Assembly: GCA_963741355.1 (NCBI GenBank)
Contig: CAVUIG010000005.1
Span: forward strand, 29,438-93,437
DNA from: CAIWHR01 sp963741355
Lineage (GTDB): Bacteria > Pseudomonadota > Gammaproteobacteria > Burkholderiales > Casimicrobiaceae
Direction: 5' to 3'
Length of the DNA: 64,000 bases
Shown: positions 17,871-27,813 of the stretch, piece after piece
Numbering within the stretch: the stretch's first letter is position 1
Layout: every line of letters starts with the position of its first letter
The notes under the pieces: generated by a model
The model's input: only the letters and a program-made list of their open reading frames with translations
Told to the model about the DNA's origin: nothing
The model's database searches: none
Program-made: the position numbers and the translations under genes

Positions 17871-20605
17871 GATGCCGTGCCCACCGTTCGTTGAGGCAGG
17901 GATTCCGCCTCGGCCTCCTCGGGCCCGGCTGGCGGGCTGCCGAGCGGAAGCGTGAACACGAATGAAGCACCGCCGTCCGGCACCGGAGCAACGAAGATTC
18001 GGCCGCCATGTGCCTCGACGATGGCGCGCGCGATGGCCAGTCCCAGGCCGACGCCGGGCGTGTTCGATTCGCGCGCGACGCCACGGGTGAATTTCTCGAA
18101 GATCACGTTCTTCCTGCCCCTTCGGCACTCCGGGACCGCGGTCACTCACCGAGATGCGGAGGTTCGATCCATCGGGTTCCGCGCCGATGCGCACTTGCGT
18201 ACCGGGGGGAGTGTACTTGCCTGCGTTCTCCAGCAGGTTGTAGAGGACCCGTTCGATCAGCACCGCATCGATCTCCACCAAGGGTGTGTCGCGAGCGATC
18301 GATACTTCGATCGGGCGGTCGCCGAGCGCGGGCCGCGCCGAGTTGATCGCACTTCCGATCACTTCCTCGATGGGATGCCACCTGCGGCGAAGCGTTGTTC
18401 CGCCGGTCTCGATCCGGGCCATCTCCAGCAGGTTCTCGACCAGAGAGGCGAGGCGCTTCGATTGCGCCGCCAGCTGCTGTGCGCTCTCGTTCTGCGATTC
18501 GCTCAGCGGTGGCTGGCTGAGCGAAAGGGACTCGGCGATGCCCACCAGCGACGCCAGCGGAGTGCGCAGGTCATGGGAGAGCGCGGACAGCAGCGAGTTG
18601 CGCAAGCGCTCGGATTCCATCCTGAGCAATGCCTGCTGCGCGACTTCGACGTAGTGGACGCGCTCGAGCGAGATGGCGGTGAGGTACGCAAACGTCTCGA
18701 GTTGCCGCCGTTGCTCCGGTATCAGAAGAAGGTGCTTGTATCGGGGCCTCAGGATCAGCACACCGCGGTTGCGCATCGGCGCGCGCAGCGGCAGGTAGAG
18801 GCACGAACTGCCCGCAAGCGTGTCGGTGCCCAGTCCGGCGGGTTTCGCGTTGTCGAGCACCCAGCGAGCCGTTCCCTCGTCCGCGCCCTCGATTCTGGCG
18901 ACCGCCGTGTCATCCAGTCGATCCTGGGCATCCGGCACCAGGATCGTGGCCCGTCCGTGGAACTGTCCTTCGATGAACCGGGTGGCGACCTCGATGACAC
19001 GCGCGGTCTCGAGCAGGCCCGACAACTCGCGCGCGAATTCCGAGACGGCACGCGAGCGATCCTCGCGAGTGGATGCGACCTTCGCCTGGTAACGCAGACC
19101 GGCGGTGAGATTGCCGATCACCAGCGCAACGGCAAGCATCACGCCGAAGGTCAGCAGGTACTGGACATCGGACACCGCGAAGGAGAAGCGCGGCGGAACG
19201 AAGAAGAAATCGAACACGGCGACGCTCAGGAAGGACGCGAGCACGGCCGGGCCGCGCCCGAATCGTACTGCGATCAGCGACGACCGCCAGCAGGAACATC
19301 ATGACGATGTTCGCAAGATCAAGATGGACCAGCAGCGGCGTCGCGGCGACAGCAACAGCCGCAACGGCAGCAACGGTCCAGCCGTACGCCCGCCAGCGCC
19401 TGCGGCCACGTTCACGCGCGTCGTCCGGCGGCTCGGTCGTCGCGGGCGATACGACCGCCTGACGGGTCGATGCCTGACCGACGGCAACCACATCCAGGTC
19501 GTCCGCAAGCGCCCCGACGCGCGAGATCAGCGATGGCACGATGGGCAACCAACGCTTTGCCCGTGTGCGGCCCAGCACGACTTTCGAGCAATTGTGCGAG
19601 CGGGCGTAGTCGACAAGTGCCGCAGCCGGGTCCGCCGCGGAAAGGACGGCGGTGCGGGCGCCCATGTCCTGCGCAAGCTTCAAAGTGCGCAGAATCCCTT
19701 CACGGGCTCTTGCGGGAAGTCGTTGCAGCCGCGGCGTTTCCACATAGACGGCCATCCAGTCCACGCCGAGTTGCGACGCCAGGCGAGCGGCGTTCCGGAT
19801 GACGCCTTCTCCATCCGGTCGCGGCCCGACGCCGCAGAGCAATGAAGCCTCGGTCTTCCACACGGGCTCGATGGCCCGCTTGACGCGGTACGCCTGGACA
19901 TCCTCCTCGATCCGGTCGGCGGTGCGGCGCAGCGCGAGCTCGCGCAGCGCCATCAGGTTGCCCTTGCGGAAGAAATTCTTGGCCGCGCGCTCGATCTGCT
20001 CGGGGACGTAGACCTTGCCGGCGGCGAGCCGAGCAAGCAACTCGTCCGCAGGGATGTCGACGACCAGGACCTCGTCCGCCGTGTCGAAGAACGTGTCGGG
20101 GACGGTCTCCCAGACGCGGATGCCCGTGATGCCACCCACCACGTCGTTCAGGCTTTCGAGGTGCTGCACGTTGAGCGTCGTGTACACGTCGATGCCCGCA
20201 GCCAGCAGCTCCTCGACGTCCTGCCAGCGTTTGCTGTGCCGGGAACCGGGGAGGTTCGTGTGGGCCAATTCGTCCACCAGCAACAGCGAAGGCGCCCGCG
20301 CGAGGGCGGCATCGAGGTCGAACTCTTTCATCGACCGACCATTCACGGTCGCCGTTCGCGGCGGCAGGACCTCGATGCCCTCGAGCAGCGCGTCGGTTTC
20401 GCGGCGGCCGTGCGTCTCGACCACACCCGCAACGACTTCGGTGCCGGCATCGCGGAGCTGGTGGGCGGCCACCAGCATGGCGAAGGTCTTTCCCACGCCC
20501 GCCGATGCGCCGAAATAGATGCGCAAATGCCCGCGCTTGTGCGGTCCGTTCCTCGGCCTGCATTTCCGCGAGCAGGCGGTCAGGATCGGGGCGGTCGGAG
20601 GTCAT
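17867..20605 (-). CDS. kdpD: KdpD sensor histidine kinase (three frameshifts)
   Basis: Full-length KdpD of about 912 residues, the membrane histidine kinase sensing potassium limitation. Order of domains: KdpD sensor head with Walker A-like GASAGVGKTF, universal stress protein-like region, four membrane helices with FDFFFVPPRFSFAV, a GAF-like region, the H-box LSALSHDLRTPLASLV and the ATPase domain (NLLENAGKYT, DRGPGVP, GVGLGLAIARAIVEAHGG). Breaks occur at about 20535-20548 (QAR to RGHLRIYFG), about 19270-19285 and about 18110-18120. The ATG at 20605 begins MTSDRPDPDRLLAEMQAEE. It lies 41 bases after kdpC and overlaps kdpE by TTGA. Confidence 0.92.
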
Positions 20606-20646
20606 CGCTCTTGAGCCAACGGCGGTACAGGGAAGCTCGGGGCAAG

Positions 20647-21231
20647 CTACCCTTTTCGCGTCATCCGGTCCAGATCGAGGTTCAATCGAAGAACGTTCAC
20701 CCTTTTCTCGCCCAGAATCCCGAAGGTGGGGATTTCGGTGTGCGCGCGCGACCAGCGCGCGAAGCTCGTCGGGGTCGAGGCCGCGCGCCTTGGCGACCCG
20801 CCTGATCTGATAAACGGCCGCCTGCCACACTGATGTGCGGATCGAGGCCGCTTGCAGAAGTGGTGACGAGATCGGCCGGGACGGGCCGCGTGGCTTCCGG
20901 GTCGGCCTCACGGAGCGCCTTGACCCGCGCGGCGACCGCGTCAGCGAGCGCCGGATTGCGCGCGCCGAGATTCGAGCCGGACGAAGCACGCCGCGTTGTA
21001 GGGCTGAGGCGAAGTCGCCGAGGGGCGGCTCCAGAAGTACTTCGGATCGGAGAACGGCTGTCCGATCAGCTCGGAGCCGACGATCTTCTGGTTCTCGACC
21101 AACAGACTGCCGTTGGCCCGCCACGGGAAGGCGAGTTGGGCGATGCCGGTGACCAGCAGCGGGTACGCGACGCCGGTCAGCACCGACAGCACGACGAGCA
21201 TGCGGAACGCAGGGAGCAGATTCGCAAACAT
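20647..21231 (-). CDS. kdpC: Potassium-transporting ATPase subunit KdpC (three frameshifts)
   Basis: KdpC, the single-span subunit that stabilises the KdpFABC pump, about 194 residues after correction. One N-terminal helix (MLVVLSVLTGVAYPLLVTGIA) is followed by the periplasmic domain with FWSRPSATSPQPYNAA, SNLGARNPALADAV, SASGLDPHIS and the C-terminal RVAKARGLDPDELRALV. Breaks are at about 20975-20990, 20818-20828 and 20745-20755, each joining two conserved segments. A strong ribosome site (GGGAGG) precedes the ATG at 21231, and kdpB ends 12 bases upstream. Confidence 0.9.
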
Positions 21232-21243
21232 GGTTTCCTCCCG

Positions 21244-23331
21244 TCAGGCCAGTCCGACTGCGGACAGCAGGAGATCGATGACCTTGATGCCGACGAAGGG
21301 CAGGACGATGCCTCCCACGCCGTAGATCAGCATGTTCCGGCGCAGCGCCTTCGCCGCCCCTTCCGCGCGGTACGGCACGCCTTTGAGCGCGAGCGGAATC
21401 AGCGCCGGGATGACCAGCGCGTTGAAGATGACGGCCGACAGGATCGCGCTGGCCGGGCGTGGCAAGCTGCATGACATTGAGCGCGCCGAGCGCGGGATAG
21501 GTGCTGGCGAACGCGGCGGGGATGATCGCGAAGTACTTGGCCACGTCGTTGGCGATCGAGAACGTCGTCAGCGAGCCGCGCGTCATCAGCAGCTGCTTGC
21601 CGATCTCGACGATCTCGATCAGCTTGGTGGGATTGGAGTCGAGGTCGACCATGTTCCCCGCTTCCTTGGCCGCCTGCGTTCCGCTGTTCATGACGACCGC
21701 CACGTCGGCCTGCGCGAGCGCCGGTGCGTCGTTGGTGCCGTCGCCCGTCATCGCGACCAGCTTGCCCTCGGCCTGGATCTCGCGGATCAGCTTGAGCTTG
21801 GCCTCGGGCGTCGCCTCGGCGAGGAAGTCGTCGACGCCCGCCTCGGCGGCGATCGACGCTGCGGTGAGCCGGTTGTCCCCGGTGATCATCACCGTGCGAA
21901 TGCCCATCCGGCGCAGCTCCGCGAAGCGCTCCTTGATCTGCGACTTGACGATGTCCTTCAGTTCGATCACGCCGAGCACGTAGCGACCTTCGGCCACGAC
22001 CAGCGGCGTCGCACCGCGGCGCGCGACCTCCTCGACCCGGACGACGACTTCCTTGTCCACGACGCCGCCTTGCGCGGCGAGCCAGCCGCGGATCGCGTCC
22101 AGCGCGCCCTTGCGGATTTCGCGTCCGCGGAACGTCGCTCCGCTCATGCGCGTCTGCGCGGAGAACGGAACGATGGTGAAGGCGCCGGGTTCGAGGGCGG
22201 GAGGCGTCAACCCGGCGGTCCGCCTGACCAGCGCGACGATGCTCTTGCCCTCGGGCGTCTCATCGCCGAGGGAGGCGAGCATCGCCGCCTCAGCCAGTTG
22301 CGGGCGCGGTCACCGTCGCGACCGGATGCAGCGCGGCCGCCTGCCGGTTGCCGTGCGTGATCGTGCCGGTCTTGTCGAGCAGCAGCACGTCGCAGTCGCC
22401 GGCGGCCTCGACCGCGCGCCCGGACGTGGCGATGACGTTGGCGTGCATCATCCGGCCCATCCCCGCGACACCGATCGCGGACAGCAGCCCGCCGATGGTC
22501 GTCGGGATCAGGCAGACCAGCAGCGCGACCAGCACGGTGATCGACACCGGCGTGCCCGCCTTCGTCACCTCGACGCTGTACAGCGAGTACGGCAGCAGCG
22601 TGACCGTCGCGAGCAGGAACACGAGCGTCATCGCGACCAGCAGGATCGTCAGCGCGATCTCATTGGGCGTGCGCTGGCGCTTCGCGCCTTCCACCATGCC
22701 GATCATGCGGTCGAGGAACGCCTCGCCCGGGTTGACCGAAATGCGGACGATGATCCAGTCGGACAGCACCAGCGTTCCGCCCGTCACCGTATTGAAGTCG
22801 CTGCCCGCCGCGCGGATGACCGGGGCGCTCTCGCCCGTGATCGCGCTTTCGTTGATCGACGCCGCGCCTTCGATCACCTCACCGTCGCCGGGGACGATGT
22901 CGCCCTGCTGCACGAGCACCATGTCGCCCTTGCGCAGCCGCGCGGATGGAACCTGTGTCTGCGCGCGCATCCTTGTCAGCGCGCGCGAGCTTCCTTGCCA
23001 TTGTGTCCCGCCGGGCGCTCTTCAGCGCCGCCGCCTGCGCCCGGCTGCGCCCTTCGGCGATTGCCTCGGCGAAGTTGGCGAAGATCAGCGTCGCCCACAG
23101 CCAGAGGGTGACCGCGAGGATGAAGCTGGCCGGGGCCTCGCCTTGCCCCATCAGCGCCTGAATCCACAGCAGCGTCGTCAGGATGCTGGCGATATAGACG
23201 ACGAACATCACCGGGTTGCGCCACTGGTAACGCGGCGTCAGGCGGCGGACGCTGTCGAACAGCGCCGGACGTATCAGCGTGGGCTCGACGAACCAGGCGA
23301 GCGTTCCGCGGCGTTCGGTCAGGGTGGTCAT
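21244..23331 (-). CDS. kdpB: Potassium-transporting ATPase ATP-binding subunit KdpB (three frameshifts)
   Basis: P-type ATPase catalytic subunit, about 695 residues. The phosphorylation motif DKTGTITHGN, the actuator segment INESAITGESAPVIR, and MTGDGTNDAPALAQADVAVVMN are intact, as are the membrane helices at both ends. Breaks at about 22955-22970, 22290-22305 and 21455-21470 separate four pieces that join in order. The ATG at 23331 has GAGGAATTCGCG upstream and lies 24 bases after the kdpA stop. Together with KdpA, KdpC and KdpF it forms a high-affinity potassium pump in the inner membrane. Confidence 0.93.
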
Positions 23332-23355
23332 CGCGAATTCCTCAGGAAGGCTTGG

Positions 23356-25167
23356 CTATTTCGCAGCGAAGAGCTGCAGATGCTCGGCCACGGGGCCAAG
23401 GGCCAGCGCGGGAACGAACGTCAACGCGCCGACCGTGATCACGGTTCCGATCAGGACCGTCACGAACAGGGGCGTGTGCGTCGGCAGCGTCCCTTCGCTG
23501 GCCGGTACGGTCTTGGCCGCGGCGAGTGCGCCGGCCAGCGCCAGCACCGGGATGGCGAGCCAATAGCGCGCGAACAGCATCACGATGCCGAGCGCCGTGT
23601 TGTAGAACGGCGTGTTCGCCGACAGCCCCGCGAAGGCGCTGCCGTTGTTGTTGCCGGCCGAGGAGAACGCGTACAGGATCTCGCTGAAGCCCTGCGCACC
23701 GGGATTGGCGACACCGGCCTTGCCAGCTTCGACCAGGACGGCGACCGCGGCGCCGACCAGCACGAGCAACGGCGGGATCAGGATCGCGATCGACGCCATC
23801 TTGATCTCGAAGGCGCCCAGCTTCTTGCCGAGGTACTCCGGGGTGCGGCCGATCATCAGGCCGGCGATGAACACGGCGATGATCGCGAACATGATCATGC
23901 CGTAGAGCCCGGAGCCGACGCCGCCGAAGATCACCTCGCCGAGCTGGATGAGCCACATCGGCACCAGCCCGGTCAGCGGCATCAGCGAATCATGCATCGC
24001 ATTCACGCTGCCGTTGGACGCCGCGGTCGTGATGGTCGCCCAGAGCACCGAGTTGGCGACGCCGAAGCGGACCTCCTTGCCCTCGAGGTTGGCGCCCAGG
24101 GCATCGGCCGCAGCCGTGGGATCGACGCCCGCCTGCGTGAGCGTCGGATTCGGCACGGTTTCGGTCAGGTAGGCGCTGACGAGCAGCGCACCCAGCACGA
24201 TCACCATCGCCGCGAGCAGCGCCCATCCTTGGCGGGTGTCGCCGATCATCCGGCCGAACGTGTAGCAGAGGGCGCCCGGGATCAGCAGGATCGCCAGCAT
24301 CTCGACGAAGTTCGAGAGCGGCGTCGGGTTTTCGAACGGGTGCGCTGAATTGACGTTGAAGAAGCCCCCGCCGTTCGTTCCCAGCTGCTTGATCGCCACC
24401 TGAGAAGCGGCCGGTCCGACGGCGATCGATTGTTCGGTCGTGCTGGCGCGCTCGGTGACCGCGTTGCCGCTCGCGTCCTTGAGCGGCTGGCCATCCGGGC
24501 CGTTTTTCGGCTGGTCGTAGTTGAGCGGCTGTTCCACCAGCTGCGCCGTCGGATAGGCGTCGAACGTCTGCACCACACCCTGGCTGACGAGCACGACCGC
24601 GACGAGCAGGGAGAGCGGCAGCAGGATGTAGAGCGTCGAGCGCACGAGATCGACCCAGAAATTGCCGATGCCGCTCGCCTGCTTGCGGGCGAAGCCGCGG
24701 ATCAGCGCCACCAGCACCGCCATGCCGGTCGCCGCGGAGACGAAGTTCTGGACGGTGAGGCCGAGCATCTGCGTGAGATAGCTCAGCGTCGCTTCACCCG
24801 AGTAACCCTGCCAATTGGTGTTCGTGATGAAGCTCGTCGCCGTGTTGAACGCGGAATCCGGGGAGACCGCCGAAAGCGACTGCGGATTGAGCGGAAGCCA
24901 TGCCTGCAGCCGTTGCAGCGCATAAACGATCAGGCCGCCAAGCCCGTTGAACCACAGCATGGCGAGCGCGTACTCCGTCCATCGCATGTCGCGCGATGGA
25001 TCGATTCCGGCCAGCCGGTAGATGCCGCTTTCGACAGGAGCGCCGATCCTCTTGCGCCATCCCGGCCGATCCTCGTATACGTCGGCCATGTACGCGCCAA
25101 GCGGCTTGGCCAGCGCGATCAGGACGACGACGTAGAGCGCGATCTGAAGCCATCCGAGCGCGGTCAT
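23356..25167 (-). CDS. kdpA: Potassium-transporting ATPase channel subunit KdpA
   Basis: Intact 603-residue integral membrane subunit that selects and conducts potassium. The protein belongs to the superfamily of K+ transporters with four pore loops; NTATSFITNTNWQGYSGE, LGTNGGGFFNVNSAHPFENP and SSAGNNNGSAFAGL are pore-loop regions. The ATG at 25167 overlaps the kdpF stop (ATGA). This is one of the few kdp genes without an apparent indel, which argues that the operon is functional and that the other breaks are artefacts. Confidence 0.96.
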   Translation of the reverse strand: MTALGWLQIALYVVVLIALAKPLGAYMADVYEDRPGWRKRIGAPVESGIYRLAGIDPSRDMRWTEYALAMLWFNGLGGLIVYALQRLQAWLPLNPQSLSAVSPDSAFNTATSFITNTNWQGYSGEATLSYLTQMLGLTVQNFVSAATGMAVLVALIRGFARKQASGIGNFWVDLVRSTLYILLPLSLLVAVVLVSQGVVQTFDAYPTAQLVEQPLNYDQPKNGPDGQPLKDASGNAVTERASTTEQSIAVGPAASQVAIKQLGTNGGGFFNVNSAHPFENPTPLSNFVEMLAILLIPGALCYTFGRMIGDTRQGWALLAAMVIVLGALLVSAYLTETVPNPTLTQAGVDPTAAADALGANLEGKEVRFGVANSVLWATITTAASNGSVNAMHDSLMPLTGLVPMWLIQLGEVIFGGVGSGLYGMIMFAIIAVFIAGLMIGRTPEYLGKKLGAFEIKMASIAILIPPLLVLVGAAVAVLVEAGKAGVANPGAQGFSEILYAFSSAGNNNGSAFAGLSANTPFYNTALGIVMLFARYWLAIPVLALAGALAAAKTVPASEGTLPTHTPLFVTVLIGTVITVGALTFVPALALGPVAEHLQLFAAK

Positions 25168-25256
25168 GAGAAGAGCTCCGGCTTGAACAACGCGACGACG
25201 AGATAAACGAACACCGCGAGCGCGGCGATGCCCGAGATCCAGTAGATCCAGCTCAT
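25164..25256 (-). CDS. kdpF: Potassium-transporting ATPase small subunit KdpF
   Basis: A 30-residue single-helix peptide (MSWIYWISGIAALAVFVYLV and ALFKPELFS) typical of KdpF, which stabilises the KdpABC complex. The stop overlaps the kdpA ATG by four bases, and its own ATG overlaps the stop of the small leader gene. It is shorter than most gene callers accept, so it is easily missed. Confidence 0.9.
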   Translation of the reverse strand: MSWIYWISGIAALAVFVYLVVALFKPELFS

Positions 25257-25352
25257 CGTTGCTCTCCCTTGGAGAGTCGCTCGCAGAACCGGACCAAGCC
25301 CGACAGACAGAACGAAGAACGCGACCAGCGCGCCAACGAACACGATGTCCAT
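25253..25352 (-). CDS. Small membrane protein encoded upstream of kdpF (one frameshift)
   Basis: A predicted 32-residue single-helix protein, MDIVFVGALVAFFVLSVGL followed by VRFCERLSKGEQR. The ATG at 25352 has a strong ribosome site (GGAGGGCGCAG). One extra base at about 25293-25303 breaks the frame; after its removal the stop overlaps the kdpF ATG exactly (ATGA), a good argument that this frame is real. From memory, short ORFs with a CERL-type ending precede kdpF in related bacteria, usually unannotated. It may be an additional small Kdp subunit or a leader peptide; no function is established. Confidence 0.6.
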
Positions 25353-25407
25353 CTGCGCCCTCCAGGCGAGTGGGACGGAATTCCCTAGGCACGCAAGATA
25401 GCGCTGT

Positions 25408-25459
25408 CCCTGAATAGACGGTGTCAAGTCCGAACGCGGCAATGTATAGATGGTGTGAA
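25408..25459 (-). promoter_or_regulatory. Two 20-base candidate KdpE-type operators upstream of the kdp operon
   Basis: On the minus strand, 25459-25440 reads TTCACACCATCTATACATTG and 25427-25408 reads TTGACACCGTCTATTCAGGG. They match at 15 of 20 positions and are exactly 32 bases apart, about three helical turns. Each contains an internal near-direct repeat with an 11-base period, as expected for an OmpR-family regulator dimer. They lie about 55-105 bases upstream of the leader gene start at 25352. Assignment to KdpE is inference. Confidence 0.5.
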
Positions 25460-25507
25460 GGGCGTCGGGCCACGTGCGTCGGCGTGCCGCGGACGCATCC
25501 CGGGGTC

Positions 25508-25527
25508 TTTACACAATCTTTACACCG
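25508..25527 (+). promoter_or_regulatory. Third copy of the 20-base operator motif, facing the second kinase gene
   Basis: The plus strand at 25508-25527 reads TTTACACAATCTTTACACCG, with TTTACAC repeated at an 11-base spacing. It matches the minus-strand box at 25440-25459 at 15 of 20 positions. It sits 38 bases before the preferred ATG of the KdpD-like kinase, pointing toward it, so one regulator may control both divergent potassium operons. Confidence 0.5.
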
Positions 25528-25564
25528 AGAGGTCTAGCATTTGGATCCGGACGAGGCGATCCAG

Positions 25565-27116
25565 ATGTCGACAGGACCTGACGTCTCAGCAGAACAGACC
25601 GATGGCGCTGCCAAGCCGGCGCTGATCGCGCTGGCGGCGTGCGCGGCAGTCACGCTCGTTGCATTGCCGGTCGGAACGGCGCTCGACCACGCCAACATCG
25701 TCATGGTCTACCTGCTGGCCGTGGCGCTGGTTGCGATGCGCTTCGGACGGACGGCCGGTGTCGTTGCGGCCTTCGCGAGCGTGCTGCTGTTCGACTTCTT
25801 CTTCGTCGAGCCGCGCTTCTCGTTCGCGGTCCAGGACGCCCAGTATCTGATCACGTTCGTCGTGATGCTGGCCGTCGCCTTGCTGATCGCCACCCTCACC
25901 GCTCGCCTGCGCGGCGAGGCCGAGAATGCCGAAGTTCGTGAAGCGCGAACCCGTGCTCTCTACCACCTGGCGCACGAAATTTCCGGCGCGCTCGACGTGT
26001 CTCAAATTCAATCTCTGGTGGCCGCTTTCCTGAAGAGTGAATTCGACGTCGAGGCCGAGCTGCTGCTTCCCGGGCCAGACGGAGAGCTCCGTTCCGTCGG
26101 CGGAGGGATCGATACGCCCACCGGCAGACCTTGCGGTGGCCAAACGGGTCCTGGCGACGGGGGAACCCAAGCCATTCTTCGAATCCGAATTAGGGGCCAT
26201 CGCACTGGCTCTGCCGCTCAATGCGCCGGTTCGCCGGCGCGGTGTCCTGGTCGTTCGCAGCCGGGATCGCAACACGGTGGTCTCCAAGAGCCAGCGGCCA
26301 TTGCTCGACGCCGTGGCGGCACTGGCTTCGACCGCGATCGAGCGCGTGCATTTCGTCGAAGTGGCGGGCCAGGCGCAGGTCGAGATCGAGTCGCAACGCC
26401 TGCGCACGTCGATGTTGTCCGCGGTGTCGCACGACCTCCGCACGCCGCTGACGGTCATCGTCGGGTTGGCCGACACCGTGGCCCGCGGCGAGTCGTCATT
26501 GCCGCCCGAGTTGAGCCGGGCTGCCGTCGAGTTGCGCGAGCAGGCGATGCGCCTCTCCCGGATGGTCGAAAACCTGCTCGACATGGCGCGGCTGCGCGCG
26601 GGGCGGGTGAAGCTCCTCAAGGCCTGGCAGCCGCTCGAAGAGGTGGTTGGCAGCAGCGTGAGCGCCGTGGAGGCGAACTATCCCGACCTGACGATTGCCA
26701 TCGATCTCGCCGCGGACCTGCCGGTGCTCGAGTTCGATGGCGTGCTGATCGAGCGCGTGCTCGTCAACCTGCTCGAAAACGCGGTCAAGCATGGGGGAGC
26801 GAAGCGAGATCGCCATCCGGGCCGGCCAGGAAGGATCGATGCCGTGGAGATCAAGGTCGAGGACCGTGGTCCCGGCCTGCCTCCCGGTGGCGTCGAGCGC
26901 CTCTTCGACATGTTCGAGCGCGGAAGTCCCGAGGCACAAACGGTCGGCACCGGCATGGGCCTCGCGATCTGCAAGGCGATCGTCGAGGCGCACGGCGGAA
27001 CGATACGCGCCGCCAATCGCGAAGGTGGCGGGGCGTGCTTTGCGATCTCGCTGCCGGTGACGGTGCCGCCCGAGGAACTCAAGGCGGATCTCCCGGCCGC
27101 CGACCCCGTGCGATGA
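25565..27116 (+). CDS. KdpD-like histidine kinase lacking the KdpD sensor head (frameshifts)
   Basis: A membrane histidine kinase of about 517 residues. It begins directly with a DUF4118-type four-helix membrane region (TALDHANIVMVYLLAVALVA, LFDFFFVEPRFSFAVQDAQY) like the middle of KdpD, with no Walker-type KdpD head and no universal-stress domain. A GAF-like region, H-box SAVSHDLRTPLTVIV, N-box NLLENAVKHG and DRGPGLPPG/GTGMGLAICKAIVEAHGG follow. Breaks lie at about 26095-26125 and as a compensating pair at about 26790-26800 and 26832-26842. The ATG at 25565 has GAGGCG upstream; a TTG at 25541 is an alternative. Its stop overlaps the response regulator start by ATGA. Confidence 0.85.
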
Positions 27117-27805
27117 ACCCTGACAGCCCACCGATTCTGGTCGTCGAGGACGAGCCGCAGATCCGGCGATTCGTCCGCGGCGCCCTCGAGCGCGAGGGCT
27201 TTCGCGTCTGCGAGGCGTCGACCGCCGCCAGCGGGCTGGCGGTGGCGGCGCAGGCGCATCCGGCCGTCACCGTGCTGGACCTCGGCCTTCCGGATCGCGA
27301 CGGCCTCACTTTCATTCGCGACCTGCGCCTCTGGTCCAAGGCTCCGATCGTGGTGCTCTCCGCGCGCTCCGGCGAGCGCGACAAGGTCGAGGCGCTCGAC
27401 GCGGGCGCCGACGATTACCTCACCAAGCCGTTCGGCGTTGCCGAGCTGCTCGCGCGGGTACGCGCCGCGCTGCGGCGGAGCGAATCCTCATCCGTCGAGC
27501 AGGCCCCGGTATTCCGGTTCGGTGACGTGCTGGTGGATCACCTGAGTCACCGCATCGAAAAGGCCGGCGCCGAAATCCGCCTGACGCCGATCGAGTATCG
27601 CCTGCTGGCCTTGCTGATCGCCAACGCGGGTCGTGTCCTCACGCATCGCCAGATGCTGCTGGACATCTGGGGATCGGCTTCCCCGGAAGGCGGCTCGTAT
27701 CTCCGCGTCCATGTCGGCAACCTGCGCCGCAAGATCGAAGCCGATCCCGCGCGGCCGCGCCACATCCTGACCGAGACCGGCGTCGGCTATCGGTTCGCGC
27801 CCTGA
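27113..27805 (+). CDS. KdpE-like OmpR-family response regulator
   Basis: Intact 230-residue two-domain response regulator. The receiver has ILVVEDE, phospho-acceptor in VTVLDLGLPDRDG and YLTKPFG; the winged helix has RLTPIEYRLLALLIANAGRV and YLRVHVGNLRRKIEADPARP. It closely resembles the KdpE encoded at 17160-17870 (for example SARSGERDKVEALDAGADDYL against the KdpE SARADEQDKIAALDAGADDYL), so the two pairs are paralogous. It is co-translated with the KdpD-like kinase (ATGA overlap), and kup follows eight bases later. Confidence 0.92.
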   Translation: MNPDSPPILVVEDEPQIRRFVRGALEREGFRVCEASTAASGLAVAAQAHPAVTVLDLGLPDRDGLTFIRDLRLWSKAPIVVLSARSGERDKVEALDAGADDYLTKPFGVAELLARVRAALRRSESSSVEQAPVFRFGDVLVDHLSHRIEKAGAEIRLTPIEYRLLALLIANAGRVLTHRQMLLDIWGSASPEGGSYLRVHVGNLRRKIEADPARPRHILTETGVGYRFAP

Positions 27806-27813
27806 CCCATTCC

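Noticed and set aside
17160..19244. Single 694-codon frame suggesting a KdpD-KdpE fusion
   Set aside because: It arises because an indel near 18115 puts the kdpD 3' part out of frame; the true kdpD end overlaps a TTG start of kdpE.
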